In this document: positions 1-8,121 of the stretch, one piece after another
Numbering within the stretch: position 1 is the stretch's first letter
How the letters are laid out: each line of letters opens with the position of its first letter
Assembly: GCA_944390485.1 (NCBI GenBank)
Contig: CALXPQ010000005.1
Location: 1 to 64,000, forward strand
Direction: 5' to 3'
Length of the DNA stretch: 64,000 nucleotides
From: Veillonellales bacterium
GTDB lineage: Bacteria > Bacillota > Negativicutes > Veillonellales > Dialisteraceae
Translations under genes and position numbers: made by a program
Notes under the pieces: generated by a model
Told to the model about the DNA's origin: nothing
Seen by the model: the letters and a program-made list of their open reading frames with translations, nothing else
Database searches by the model: none

Positions 1-135
1 TACTGTCCCGGCATGATTGTCTCCCTATCGTTCAAGCCGCATTGGATGTGAAAGGGAATTACAAACTGAGCGGCAGGACGCCCCGCCGACAGGTCCTTTT
101 TCGCCTGGCCGGCAACTTCTTCCTTTGCTACTTTC

Positions 136-262
136 CATTCTTCTTTGGAGAAGAAGGAAAGTAGCGACCGTGGAATCGCATTCCTAAAATAGAACCATTC
201 GTAAATGAGAGGCACGTACGGATAGAGTATGTGGGGCCGCTCCCCCCATGAGCCGATAACCC
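136..262. repeat. Dispersed structured repeat, copy A
   Basis: Non-coding stretch between the window edge and the nitroreductase terminator. It opens with a near-perfect hairpin (CTACTTTCC, one bulge, TTCTTCT, loop TTGG, AGAAGAA, GGAAAGTAG) followed by about 80 bp that match copy B near 19.5 kb (shared blocks TGGAATC, CATTCC, CACGTACGG, TATGTGGG). I see no convincing gene in bases 1-372. Both copies sit just beyond the 3' terminator of a minus-strand gene and in the same orientation, as REP-like elements often do. The family is not one I can name. Confidence 0.5.
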
Positions 263-372
263 CTGCATCGAAAATGCATCCCGCTTCTCCTTGCGCAGAC
301 ACGTCCAGCATCGCTCATGCTCCCGCACGGGCAAGCCTGCCCGGCTTCATCCCCCCCTGTTTTGGCGCACGC

Positions 373-399
373 AAAAACCGCCCCGCGAAGGGACGGTTT
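373..399 (-). terminator. Terminator of the nitroreductase gene
   Basis: On the minus strand a GC stem (AACCGTCCC / GGGGCGGTT) with a TTCG loop is followed by a T run, 11 bases past the stop codon. Confidence 0.7.
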
Positions 400-409
400 C
401 TCTTTTGTT

Positions 410-925
410 TCAGAACGTATCGTAATGGATGCGCGACGCATCGAAATGATTCAGCCGGATGGGCCGGTCCGCCGGATACCCCACGGGGATGATGCAGAAC
501 GGCGTCACCTCCAGCGGCAGATCGAAGAGGCTCCGGATATGGCGGATGCGGTCCGCATGGGGATAGACGCTGATCCACTGGGTGCCGAGGCCGAGGTGCT
601 CCGCCTCGATGAGGATGTTCTCCGCCGCGGCGGCCAGATCCATGGTCCAGCTCTCCGGGAAGGACAGCCCCCGTTCGTCTCCGAGGAGCACGAGGACGAC
701 CGGCGCTTTCCGCACGGGCCCGGCGGTCATGCTGTTGTGGGCGAGGGCCTTGATGAGCGCTTCGTTCCGCACGACGATGAAGTGCCACGGCGTCTGGTTG
801 CCCGCGGTGCGCGCCTGCATGGCCGCCCGGAGCAGGGTCTCCACCGCTTCGTCCGCCACGGGCGCGTCTTTGCCGTCCTTGAATTTCCGCGTGTTGCCGC
901 GCTTCATGATTTCATCCATATCCAT
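410..925 (-). CDS. Nitroreductase family FMN-dependent oxidoreductase
   Basis: A 171-aa protein of the small nitroreductase class, which uses FMN to reduce nitro compounds, quinones or similar acceptors with NAD(P)H. Visible marks are the N-terminal flavin-phosphate motif RGNTRKFKD (residues 9-17), the TPWHFIVV block after it and the late GLGTQW segment that shapes the flavin pocket. The start has a purine-rich ribosome site (GAAGGAGGAATGG) and an extended -10 promoter upstream. It is a single-gene unit with its own terminator. The family is clear; the physiological substrate is not. Confidence 0.88.
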   Translation of the reverse strand: MDMDEIMKRGNTRKFKDGKDAPVADEAVETLLRAAMQARTAGNQTPWHFIVVRNEALIKALAHNSMTAGPVRKAPVVLVLLGDERGLSFPESWTMDLAAAAENILIEAEHLGLGTQWISVYPHADRIRHIRSLFDLPLEVTPFCIIPVGYPADRPIRLNHFDASRIHYDTF

Positions 926-972
926 TCCTCCTTCTCACTGCGGTGCCGCATTTATTTTTCCTTTACATTTTT

Positions 973-981
973 ATTATAACA
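973..981 (-). promoter_or_regulatory. Extended -10 promoter of the nitroreductase gene
   Basis: Minus strand reads TGTTATAAT, a TGnTATAAT extended -10, about 48 bp before the start codon. No good -35 is seen. Confidence 0.55.
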
Positions 982-1124
982 TGATTCCCGCGCCCCGCCC
1001 GGCCCCGGAAGGGGCTATAAAAAATACAAATAAGCGGGCCGGGCCGCCCTCTCCCGCGGCGGGCGCGTTTCCTCCGGGCCTCCGCCCGTCCGCTGCCCAT
1101 CTCCTGCAAAAACACCGCATAGAT

Positions 1125-1153
1125 TTGCACTGCTTCCGAAAAAAAGGTAAAAT
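1125..1153 (+). promoter_or_regulatory. Promoter of lpxC
   Basis: TTGCAC (1125-1130), a 17-bp spacer and TAAAAT (1148-1153). Transcription would start near 1160, too late for the ATG at 1162 to carry a ribosome site, which supports the TTG start at 1192. Confidence 0.6.
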
Positions 1154-1191
1154 AAAATTGTATGCATTATTGCTCTGAAAGGAGCCTCAAC

Positions 1192-2025
1192 TTGGAAAGA
1201 AAACAACAGACCATCGGCAGGGCGGTCACTTACGAGGGCGTCGGCCTCCATTCAGGCCTCCCCGTGAAGATGGCGCTCCTGCCGGCGGCCGCCGATACGG
1301 GCATCGTCTTCCGCCGCACGGACCTTCCGGGCGCGCCGGAGATCCCCGCCAGCTCCGCGTACCTCGCGGGCACGAACCGCGCCACCACCCTCGCGAAGGG
1401 CGAGGCGCGCGTCACCACCATCGAGCACGTGCTCTCCGCGCTGTACGGCATGCAGATCGACAACTGCACGATCGAACTCGATATGCCGGAGCCGCCGGTG
1501 GGCGACGGCAGCGCCGCCACCTTCATCGGCATGATCCGCGACGCGGGCGTCGTGCCGCAAGACGCGACCGTCCGCATCTTCTCTCTGCCGCACAGCCTCG
1601 CGGCGTACGAAGGACAGAAATTCGTGGCAGCCCTCCCCTACGACGGGCTGCGCATCACCTACACGTCCATGAATCCGCATCCGCTCCTCGGCACGCAGGT
1701 GCTGGACGTGACGGTCACGCCGGACACGTACGAAGCGGAGATCGGCTCCGCGCGGACCATCGGCTTCACCTGGGAAGTGGAAGCCATGCGCAAGATGGGC
1801 CTCGGCCGGGGCGGCACCACGGAAAACGCCGTGGTCTACTCCGAGACGGGCTGCCTCTCCGTACCGCGCTGGCCGGACGAGCTGGTGCGCCACAAGATCC
1901 TGGACATCCTGGGAGACATCTCCCTCATCGGACCGCTCCACGCGCACATCATCGCCGTCATGGGCAGCCACCGGCTGAACGGCGAGCTGTCGGAGCAGAT
2001 CCTGGCGCTCAAAGAAAAAGCCTGA
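1192..2025 (+). CDS. lpxC: UDP-3-O-acyl-N-acetylglucosamine deacetylase
   Basis: LpxC, the committed zinc-dependent deacetylase of lipid A synthesis in the cytoplasm. The zinc and catalytic signatures are present: TIEHVLSAL (first zinc His), GDGSAATFI, RHKILDILGD (second His and Asp) and the late GSHRLNG histidine. The reading frame is open from an ATG at 1162, but the TTG at 1192 has an AAAGGAG site (1178-1184) seven bases upstream and fits the promoter, so I chose it (277 aa). fabZ follows 62 bp downstream and lpxA after that, a common lipid A gene order. It shows that the organism has an LPS-bearing outer membrane. Confidence 0.95.
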   Translation: MERKQQTIGRAVTYEGVGLHSGLPVKMALLPAAADTGIVFRRTDLPGAPEIPASSAYLAGTNRATTLAKGEARVTTIEHVLSALYGMQIDNCTIELDMPEPPVGDGSAATFIGMIRDAGVVPQDATVRIFSLPHSLAAYEGQKFVAALPYDGLRITYTSMNPHPLLGTQVLDVTVTPDTYEAEIGSARTIGFTWEVEAMRKMGLGRGGTTENAVVYSETGCLSVPRWPDELVRHKILDILGDISLIGPLHAHIIAVMGSHRLNGELSEQILALKEKA

Positions 2026-2087
2026 GCATTCCCGCCCCTCTCCGGAGGTGCAGAAATAGACCGAGTATTACAAAGGAGGAAATCATC

Positions 2088-2537
2088 ATGGAACTCGACG
2101 TTACTCAGATCAAGGAAATTCTGCCGCACCGCTATCCGATGCTGCTCGTGGACCGCATCATCGAGCTGGACCCGCTGAAATACGCGGTCGGCATCAAATG
2201 CGTCACCACCAACGAACCGTTCTTTCAGGGCCACTTCCCGGAAAAACCGATCATGCCGGGCGCGCTCATCTGCGAAGCCATGGCGCAGGTCGGCGGCATC
2301 GCCCTGCAGTATCCGGAAGAGAACCGGGGCCTGCTCCCCTTCTTCACCGGCATGGACAAAGTGCGGTTCCGTTCCCCGGTGACGCCCGGCGACGTGCTCA
2401 TCACCCGCGCGGACATCAAGAAGATCATCGGCCGCATGGGCAAGGTGCACTGCGAAGCGAAATCGAACGGCATCCTGAAGGCGGAAGCGGATTTTCTCTT
2501 CTACCTCGCGGACCCGAAGGAAAACCTGAAAAAATAA
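2088..2537 (+). CDS. fabZ: 3-hydroxyacyl-[acyl-carrier-protein] dehydratase
   Basis: FabZ, 149 aa, dehydrates 3-hydroxyacyl-ACP in fatty acid elongation. Its use of hydroxyacyl-ACP competes with LpxA, which explains why it lies between lpxC and lpxA. The hot-dog fold motifs are visible: HRYPMLLVDRI near the N-terminus, the catalytic histidine in GHFPEKPIMPG and the catalytic glutamate in ICEAMAQVGG. A strong AAAGGAGG site precedes the ATG. Length is normal for the family. Confidence 0.96.
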   Translation: MELDVTQIKEILPHRYPMLLVDRIIELDPLKYAVGIKCVTTNEPFFQGHFPEKPIMPGALICEAMAQVGGIALQYPEENRGLLPFFTGMDKVRFRSPVTPGDVLITRADIKKIIGRMGKVHCEAKSNGILKAEADFLFYLADPKENLKK

Positions 2538-2538
2538 A

Positions 2539-2632
2539 GAAACCGCCGAAATCAGTCTGATGCGGGAGGATACGGGAGCATTCCGGAGAAAACCCGGGGA
2601 TTTCCCCGCTCTTCCTTCATTCCGGCGGTTTC
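2539..2632 (+). repeat. Long-arm inverted repeat in the fabZ-lpxA gap
   Basis: Ten-base perfect arms GAAACCGCCG (2539-2548) and CGGCGGTTTC (2623-2632) enclose 74 bases that contain a further hairpin, CGGGGATTTCCCCG. There is no T run after the outer arm, so it is not a plain terminator. It could be a processing or read-through structure between fabZ and lpxA. Confidence 0.45.
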
Positions 2633-2717
2633 AAATCGGGCATGTTCCCCCGATTATATAAATAAAAGGGCAGGGTATACACCGCTGTCAGGACATAAAA
2701 ATTACGGAGGAGTAAGG

Positions 2718-3533
2718 ATGATGGAATTAAAAATCGTAGAAACGCTGGACCCGCAGATCCATCCCACAGCCGTCATAGATCCTACCGCCGTCATTCACAA
2801 AAATGTCATCATTGGACCCGGAGCGGTCATTGGTCCCAATTGTGAAATCGGTGAAGGCACGATCATCGGCCCGCACGTGGTCATCGCGAAGAATGTCCGC
2901 ATGGGCCGGGACAACCATATCTATTCGGGCGCGGTGATCGGCGAAGAACCGCAGGACCTGAAGTTCAAGGGCGAGGAGAGCACGGTCGTCATCGGCGACG
3001 GCAACCTCATCCGGGAGTGCGTCACCATCCACCGCGCCACCGGCGAGAACTGCGAGACCCGCATCGGCTCGCACACCATGCTGCAGGCGTACGTGCACAT
3101 CGCGCACAACTGCAACATCGGCGACCATGTGGTCATGTCCGGGTATTCGGGCCTGGCGGGCCACGTGGTCATCGAGGACCACGTCGTCGTGGGCGGCATG
3201 GCGGGCATCCATCAGTTCGTCAAGGTCGGCGACGGCGCCATGGTGGGCGGCATGTCCAAGATCGTCCAGGACATCTGCCCCTACGTCATCGCGGACGGCA
3301 ACCCCGCGCACATCGTGGGGCTGAACAGCGTGGGCCTCGCCCGGCGGAACATCTCCCCGGAAGTGAAGAGCGCGCTCAAGAAGGCGTACCGCCTCATCTT
3401 CCGCTCCGGCCTGAAGCTCGTGGACGCCATCGCGGAAATGGAGCAGGAGCTCCCGTCCACGCCGGAAATCGAACATCTCCTCCGTTTCCTCCGGAACTGC
3501 GACCGCGGTCTCTGCCGTGCGAGAGAAAGATAA
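2718..3533 (+). CDS. lpxA: Acyl-ACP--UDP-N-acetylglucosamine O-acyltransferase
   Basis: LpxA, 271 aa, transfers a 3-hydroxyacyl chain to UDP-GlcNAc, the first step of lipid A synthesis. The N-terminal two thirds is a run of hexapeptide repeats (VIGPGAVIGPNCEIGEG and similar) forming the left-handed beta helix. The catalytic histidine lies in MLQAYVHIAHNCNIGD, and the helical C-terminal domain follows from about residue 200. GGAGG seven bases before the first ATG supports this start; a second ATG follows directly. Two hairpin terminators close the unit. Confidence 0.96.
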   Translation: MMELKIVETLDPQIHPTAVIDPTAVIHKNVIIGPGAVIGPNCEIGEGTIIGPHVVIAKNVRMGRDNHIYSGAVIGEEPQDLKFKGEESTVVIGDGNLIRECVTIHRATGENCETRIGSHTMLQAYVHIAHNCNIGDHVVMSGYSGLAGHVVIEDHVVVGGMAGIHQFVKVGDGAMVGGMSKIVQDICPYVIADGNPAHIVGLNSVGLARRNISPEVKSALKKAYRLIFRSGLKLVDAIAEMEQELPSTPEIEHLLRFLRNCDRGLCRARER

Positions 3534-3541
3534 TCCCGATG

Positions 3542-3577
3542 AAAAAAAGACCTCCTCTGCGGGGTCTTTTCTTTTTG
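3542..3577 (+). terminator. Terminator after lpxA
   Basis: Stem AAAAGACC / GGGGTCTTTT with a T-rich tail just after the lpxA stop. Confidence 0.75.
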
Positions 3578-3596
3578 CGCCTGTTTCCGCGCAGCA

Positions 3597-3627
3597 TAAA
3601 AGCCGCCCGTACGGGCGGCCTTTTTTA
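3597..3627. terminator. Bidirectional terminator between lpxA and the PHP gene
   Basis: Perfect stem AAAAGCCGCCCGTACGGGCGGC followed by a T run. The minus-strand PHP gene ends inside it. Confidence 0.75.
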
Positions 3628-4347
3628 TTGTCCGCGCTTCCGCAGGAGGTACGCGAGCCCCTCTTCCGAGAGATTCAGGAGCTGCGCTTCCGGGAAATCC
3701 ACTTCGCGGAGCACGGCGAGGCCCTCCGTGAAATTTCCCACGTCGCACCAGATGTGGGCGTCGCTCCCCAGGACGGCGTACGCGCCTTTCGCGGCAGCCT
3801 TCCGGGCGAGCTCCCGCACGAGCTCGGGGCCCCGCAGGCGGCGGCACGACGGGCGGAGCGAGCTGTTGTTGATCTCCAGCGCCACGCCCAGTTCCTTCGC
3901 CGCGTCCACGACGCGGTCCAGGTCGAGCGGGTACCGGCCGTCGTCGGGATGGCCGATGATCTTCACGCAGGGATTCCGCATGGCCCCGATGACCGCGCGG
4001 GTATTCTCCTCCACGGAGCCGGCGCGGATGCAGTGGGAGTGGAGGCTGGCGATGACGTAGTCCATCTCCCCCATCACGGCGCCCCCGTCGATGGAGCCGT
4101 CATAGTCCGTGATGTTCGCTTCCATCCCGCGGAGGAGGCGCACGCCGTAGAGCTCCCGCGGCAGGATGCGGTAGTTCTCGAAGAAGGTCTTATCCGTGCC
4201 GCCGGGCATGCCCGGGCTGTGGTCGGACGTGCCCAGCGCGAGGAGCCCCTTCGCGGCGGCTTCTTTCAGATTCTCCTGCAGCGTGCCGTACGCGTGGCCG
4301 CTCGCCACGGTGTGGGTGTGCAGGTCGAAGAGCGGTCTCAGCGGCAC
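3625..4347 (-). CDS. PHP-domain phosphatase (YcdX/histidinol-phosphatase type)
   Basis: A 240-aa PHP-superfamily metal-dependent phosphoesterase. Metal-ligand blocks are visible in order: FDLHTHTVASGHAYGT (residues 7-22), TSDHSPG, ANITDYDG, IASLHSHCI, IIGHPDDGRYP and LGSDAHIW. YcdX-like members are general phosphatases, often acting on small organophosphates. The gene is last in a five-gene operon and overlaps the ABC ATPase by 10 bp. Placed after a solute transporter and a TIM-barrel isomerase, it could dephosphorylate an imported sugar phosphate; that role is inference. Confidence 0.85.
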   Translation of the reverse strand: MPLRPLFDLHTHTVASGHAYGTLQENLKEAAAKGLLALGTSDHSPGMPGGTDKTFFENYRILPRELYGVRLLRGMEANITDYDGSIDGGAVMGEMDYVIASLHSHCIRAGSVEENTRAVIGAMRNPCVKIIGHPDDGRYPLDLDRVVDAAKELGVALEINNSSLRPSCRRLRGPELVRELARKAAAKGAYAVLGSDAHIWCDVGNFTEGLAVLREVDFPEAQLLNLSEEGLAYLLRKRGQ

Positions 4348-5360
4348 TGGAGGTACACCTCGTCTCCGATGGCGTAATTCTCCGCGGCCGGCGCGTACAC
4401 GGTGAAGAGCTCATCGCCGGACGCCACGGCGTAGTGGATCTCCCGGCCGTTGTACTGCTTCTCCTGCACCACGCCCGCGAGGCCGTCCCCCTCGCCTGAG
4501 AGACGGAGCTGCTCCGGACGGATGGGGCAGATGTGGTCTCGGCGGAACGCGTCCGCCACGGCGGCGCCGCGGACGACGAATTTCCCTTCCCGGGTGTGGA
4601 ACACATCGCCGTCCCAGTCGCCCTTCACGAAATTGCACCGGCCGATGAAGGAGGCGATGAATTTCGTCTGCGGGTGAAGGTAGATGTCCTCCGGCGTGCC
4701 GATCTGCTCGATGCGCCCGCCGTTCAGGACCATGATGCGGTTCGAGAGAGACAGCGCCTCGCCCTGGTCGTGGGTGACGAAGATGACCGTCGTACCCGTG
4801 AGACGGTGGATGCGGCTGATTTCCTTGCGCATGGAGATGCGCAGGTCCGCGTCGAGCGCGGAGAGCGGCTCGTCCATGAGGAGGAGCGCCGGGCCGGACA
4901 CGATGGCCCGCGCGAGGGACACGCGCTGCTTCTGCCCGCCGGAGAGCTCGTCGGGATAGCGGCCCGCCAGATCGGAGAGGCCGGTCACCTCGAGGGCGTG
5001 GGCCACCTTCTGGTCCTTCTCCGCCTGGGACAAGTCCTTGGCGCGGCACTGGAGGGGAAATTCCACGTGCTGGCGGATGGTCATGTGCGGCCACAGCGCG
5101 AAGGACTGGAAGACCATGCCCATGTCGCGCTTTTCCGGAGGCACGCTGTGGGACGGGTCCGAGTAGAGCGCGCCGTCCAGCAGCACCCGGCCGCCGGTGG
5201 GCCTCACGAAGCCCGCGATGATTTTCAGGAGCGTCGTCTTCCCGCAGCCGGAATGGCCCAGGATGGACAGGAATTCGCCGCGGCCGATCTCCGCCGAGAT
5301 GTCGTGGAGGACCGCCGTTTTTCCATAGGACATGGAAATATGATCAATCACAAGACTCAT
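4338..5360 (-). CDS. ABC transporter ATP-binding protein (FbpC/AfuC type)
   Basis: ATPase of an Fbp/Afu-class importer, 340 aa. Walker A GHSGCGKTT (about residues 36-44), signature LSGGQKQRV, Walker B LLLMDEPLSALD and the switch histidine in VIFVTHDQGEAL are all intact. The C-terminal third is a TOBE-like regulatory domain. It follows the permease gene by 53 bp and overlaps the PHP gene. The family covers Fe3+, 2-aminoethylphosphonate and hexose-phosphate importers, so the ATPase alone does not give the substrate. Confidence 0.9.
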   Translation of the reverse strand: MSLVIDHISMSYGKTAVLHDISAEIGRGEFLSILGHSGCGKTTLLKIIAGFVRPTGGRVLLDGALYSDPSHSVPPEKRDMGMVFQSFALWPHMTIRQHVEFPLQCRAKDLSQAEKDQKVAHALEVTGLSDLAGRYPDELSGGQKQRVSLARAIVSGPALLLMDEPLSALDADLRISMRKEISRIHRLTGTTVIFVTHDQGEALSLSNRIMVLNGGRIEQIGTPEDIYLHPQTKFIASFIGRCNFVKGDWDGDVFHTREGKFVVRGAAVADAFRRDHICPIRPEQLRLSGEGDGLAGVVQEKQYNGREIHYAVASGDELFTVYAPAAENYAIGDEVYLQCR

Positions 5361-5413
5361 ACAGATCTCCTTTGATTAAGCTCTGCGGATGCCCGCCCTG
5401 CGGGCGGACCGCC

Positions 5414-7099
5414 TCACTGTTTCCGCTTCTCGAAAGCCCAGCGCACGGCGCAGCAGAGGATCATCACCGCGAGGATGACGGACGACACGGCCGCCGCGAG
5501 GCTGTAGTCGCCGGCCTGCTGCAGATTGAAGATGGCGAGGCCGATGGTCTTCGTCGATGCGGACGACATGACCGACGACATGGTGAGTTCGGTGAAAGCA
5601 GAGAGGAAAATGAAGAAGGAACCGGCCAGCGCGGGCGCGGCGAGCTGCGGGACGATGATCTTCACCCACATGCGGAGGAAGGAGCTCCCCGAGACGAGGG
5701 CCGCCTCTTCCGCCGCCGCGCTCATGGACGCCATGGCGGTGGCGCTGTTCTTGATCTGCACGATCATGTAGCGGGTCGCGTAGCCCAGGATGAGGATCGT
5801 GTAGGAGCCGTAGAGGCCGGTGGTCACGCCCGGCACGGGCTGGCTCCAGTAGAAGATGAGCGCCAGCGCGAGGACGATGCCCGGCACGGAGTACGTCATG
5901 GACGCGCACCCTTCGAGGAAGCGCGCCGCGCGGTTTTTGCTGCGGACGATGCCGTAGGCGATGACGGTGCCGAGGGCGAGGCAGGCGGCGGTGCCGAGCC
6001 CCGCCATGAAGAGGCTGTTCAGCGCCGCTTCGCGGATGCCGTCGTTCGTGAAGACGAAGGCGTAGTTCTCGAGCGTCATGTCCGCCGGGTCGAGGGAGAA
6101 ATTGAACGTGCGGAGCAGCGCGGAGACCGCCATGTAGCAGAAGGGGACGACGCTGAAGAAGATGAGCGCCCCCGCCGTGGCGAGCTCCACCGTGCGGCGC
6201 ACCGCCGGGGAGAAGGCGATGCGCACGTCGCGGCTCTCGCGGCCGCCTTCGCCGGTGTCCGTCCGGCCGCCCAGACGGGCCGCGATGAGCGTGCCCGCCA
6301 GCGCGATCACGGAGAGCACCACCGACAGCACCGCGCCGTAGGCGAAGGAGTCCGGGCCGAAGCTGATGACCTTCTCATAGATGTACGTGCTGAGCACGGG
6401 GATATTGGACGAAATGCCGAGGAACGCCGGCACGGCGAAGTTGTCCACGTCCGCGAGGAACGCGAGCACCGCGCCGCTGGCGATGGCCGGAGCCGCCATG
6501 GGGATGTCCACCTTCCGGACAGCGCTCCACGGGGAGCATCCGGACGTGCGGGCCGCCCAGTCCGCCTCCACGGGGATCTTGCGCAGGCGGTGGATCACCG
6601 TGACGTGCACCACGGACATGTGGCAGATGCCCAGCATGGCGATAATGCCGCCCGGCGTGTACAGGTCGAGCGCCGGCAGGCCCGCCGCGGCGAGCAGCAT
6701 GGTGAGCGCCCCGCCGGAGGAAGTGAGGCCCGTCCAGGAAATGGTCATCACGTATGCCGGGATGACGAAGGGCAGGAAGACCAGCCCCTCGATGAGCTTC
6801 TTGTACCGGATGTTTGTATACGCCGTGAGGAACGCCGTAGCGGTGCCGCACACGGCGGAAATCGCCGCCGCCGAGACGGAGATGTAGATCGTATTGAAGA
6901 TCGCCGCGCCGGCCCGCGGGTCCTGGAGGAGCGCTTCGTACTGCGCCGCCGAGAGCGACCCGTCCTCCGCGGTGAGCGACAGGAGGATGAGGCGGATCAG
7001 CGGGAAGACGAAGAGCAGCACGGCCAGTACGGCGAAGAGGACGCTGCCTCCGGAGAGCGACAGATGCCTTGTCTTATGAAGTACCGCTTCCATGATCAC
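5414..7099 (-). CDS. ABC transporter permease, fused two-domain (FbpB/AfuB type)
   Basis: A 561-aa inner-membrane permease with two tandem binding-protein-dependent transport domains, as in FbpB/AfuB. About twelve hydrophobic segments can be counted, with an ATPase-docking loop near the middle of each half (around EADWAARTSGCSP and EEAALVSGSSFLRM). It overlaps the binding-protein gene by 4 bp, so the two are translationally coupled. It should form the channel with the ATPase at 4338-5360. Substrate is not readable from this subunit. Confidence 0.9.
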   Translation of the reverse strand: MIMEAVLHKTRHLSLSGGSVLFAVLAVLLFVFPLIRLILLSLTAEDGSLSAAQYEALLQDPRAGAAIFNTIYISVSAAAISAVCGTATAFLTAYTNIRYKKLIEGLVFLPFVIPAYVMTISWTGLTSSGGALTMLLAAAGLPALDLYTPGGIIAMLGICHMSVVHVTVIHRLRKIPVEADWAARTSGCSPWSAVRKVDIPMAAPAIASGAVLAFLADVDNFAVPAFLGISSNIPVLSTYIYEKVISFGPDSFAYGAVLSVVLSVIALAGTLIAARLGGRTDTGEGGRESRDVRIAFSPAVRRTVELATAGALIFFSVVPFCYMAVSALLRTFNFSLDPADMTLENYAFVFTNDGIREAALNSLFMAGLGTAACLALGTVIAYGIVRSKNRAARFLEGCASMTYSVPGIVLALALIFYWSQPVPGVTTGLYGSYTILILGYATRYMIVQIKNSATAMASMSAAAEEAALVSGSSFLRMWVKIIVPQLAAPALAGSFFIFLSAFTELTMSSVMSSASTKTIGLAIFNLQQAGDYSLAAAVSSVILAVMILCCAVRWAFEKRKQ

Positions 7100-8121
7100 T
7101 TATTGAAGAGAGCGGAGAATTCTTTCTTGTCTGCTTCTCTGCCCGCGACCAGTTCGGCCAGATTGCCGCTGATGATCTTGATCTCGTCGATGGACTTCAT
7201 GCCTTCCGGCGCCTTGATGCCCTTGCGGACCGGGGTATAGCCGATCTCGGCGGTCACTTTCTGGCCGTCTTCGGAGAGGACGAAATCTTCGAAGAGCTTC
7301 GCCCGCTCCTCATTGGCCGCGCCCTTCACGACGCCGATCGGTTCTGTTACCACCGGCACGCCTTCCGACGGATAGACGAATTTCACCGGAGCGCCCTTGG
7401 CCGCCGCGCGGGCCACCATGTAGTCCACCACGATGCCGATGCCCTTGTTGCCTTCGCTCACGGCCTTGAGGATGCCGCCGTTCCCCTTATCCACGGAGAT
7501 GCCGTTGTCTTTCAGCGCCTTGTAGAAATCCCAGCCCAGGCCGTCCGTGCGGGTGAGGAGAGACAGGTTGTACGCCGCCGCGCCGGAGTAGAGCGGGCTC
7601 GGCATGATGCCGATATCCTTGTAGACCGGCTTCGTCAGGTCCATGAAGGACGCGGGGGCTTCCTTCACGAGGTTCGTATTGTAGATGATGCCCGTGGCGA
7701 TGACCTTCGTGCCCGCATAGGTGTGGTCTTTGTCCACCAGTTCCGCCGGGAGCGCTTTCATTTCCGGCGATTCGTAATTGTCGAGGATGGCCTGTTCCTT
7801 CAGCTGCTCGAAGGTGGCCGCGTCCGCCACGAGGAGCACGTCCGCCTGGACCTGGCCCATCTTCTTCTCCGCCATGACCTTGCTGATGATCTCTTCCGTG
7901 CCGGAACGGAAGACCTTCACCTTCACGTCCGGGTACTTCTGATTGAACGCCGCCACCAGCTTCTGCGCGTCCGCTTCCGGCTGGGACGTGTAGAGATTCA
8001 GCTCGCCCTTCGGCGCGCCGGCGGAAGCGCCCTTATCGGAAGAGCCGCCGCCGCATCCGGCGAAAAGCAGGGCCGCGGAGACGCAGCACGCAAGAATCAT
8101 TCCCTTTTTCATCTTGTTCAT
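7096..8121 (-). CDS. ABC transporter substrate-binding lipoprotein (FbpA/AfuA type)
   Basis: A 341-aa solute-binding lipoprotein. The signal peptide ends in the lipobox LFAGC (Cys about residue 22) followed by a glycine/serine linker, so it is lipid-anchored in the periplasm. The body is a type-2 periplasmic binding fold of the iron(III)/AfuA superfamily. I do not see the adjacent Tyr-Tyr pair that ferric-binding FbpA proteins use for iron. With the sugar isomerase upstream (TGATG overlap), the phosphatase downstream and a Pho-box-like array at the operon front, an organophosphate ligand is more likely than iron. Confidence 0.85.
   Translation of the reverse strand: MNKMKKGMILACCVSAALLFAGCGGGSSDKGASAGAPKGELNLYTSQPEADAQKLVAAFNQKYPDVKVKVFRSGTEEIISKVMAEKKMGQVQADVLLVADAATFEQLKEQAILDNYESPEMKALPAELVDKDHTYAGTKVIATGIIYNTNLVKEAPASFMDLTKPVYKDIGIMPSPLYSGAAAYNLSLLTRTDGLGWDFYKALKDNGISVDKGNGGILKAVSEGNKGIGIVVDYMVARAAAKGAPVKFVYPSEGVPVVTEPIGVVKGAANEERAKLFEDFVLSEDGQKVTAEIGYTPVRKGIKAPEGMKSIDEIKIISGNLAELVAGREADKKEFSALFNK

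Noticed and set aside
1162..2025. ATG start at 1162 for lpxC
   Set aside because: It has no ribosome site and lies at the expected transcription start; the TTG at 1192 has both a site and correct spacing.
5372..7240. Long plus-strand frame opposite the transporter permease
   Set aside because: Arg/His/Glu-rich shadow frame of a GC-rich gene; the opposite strand has a clear permease.
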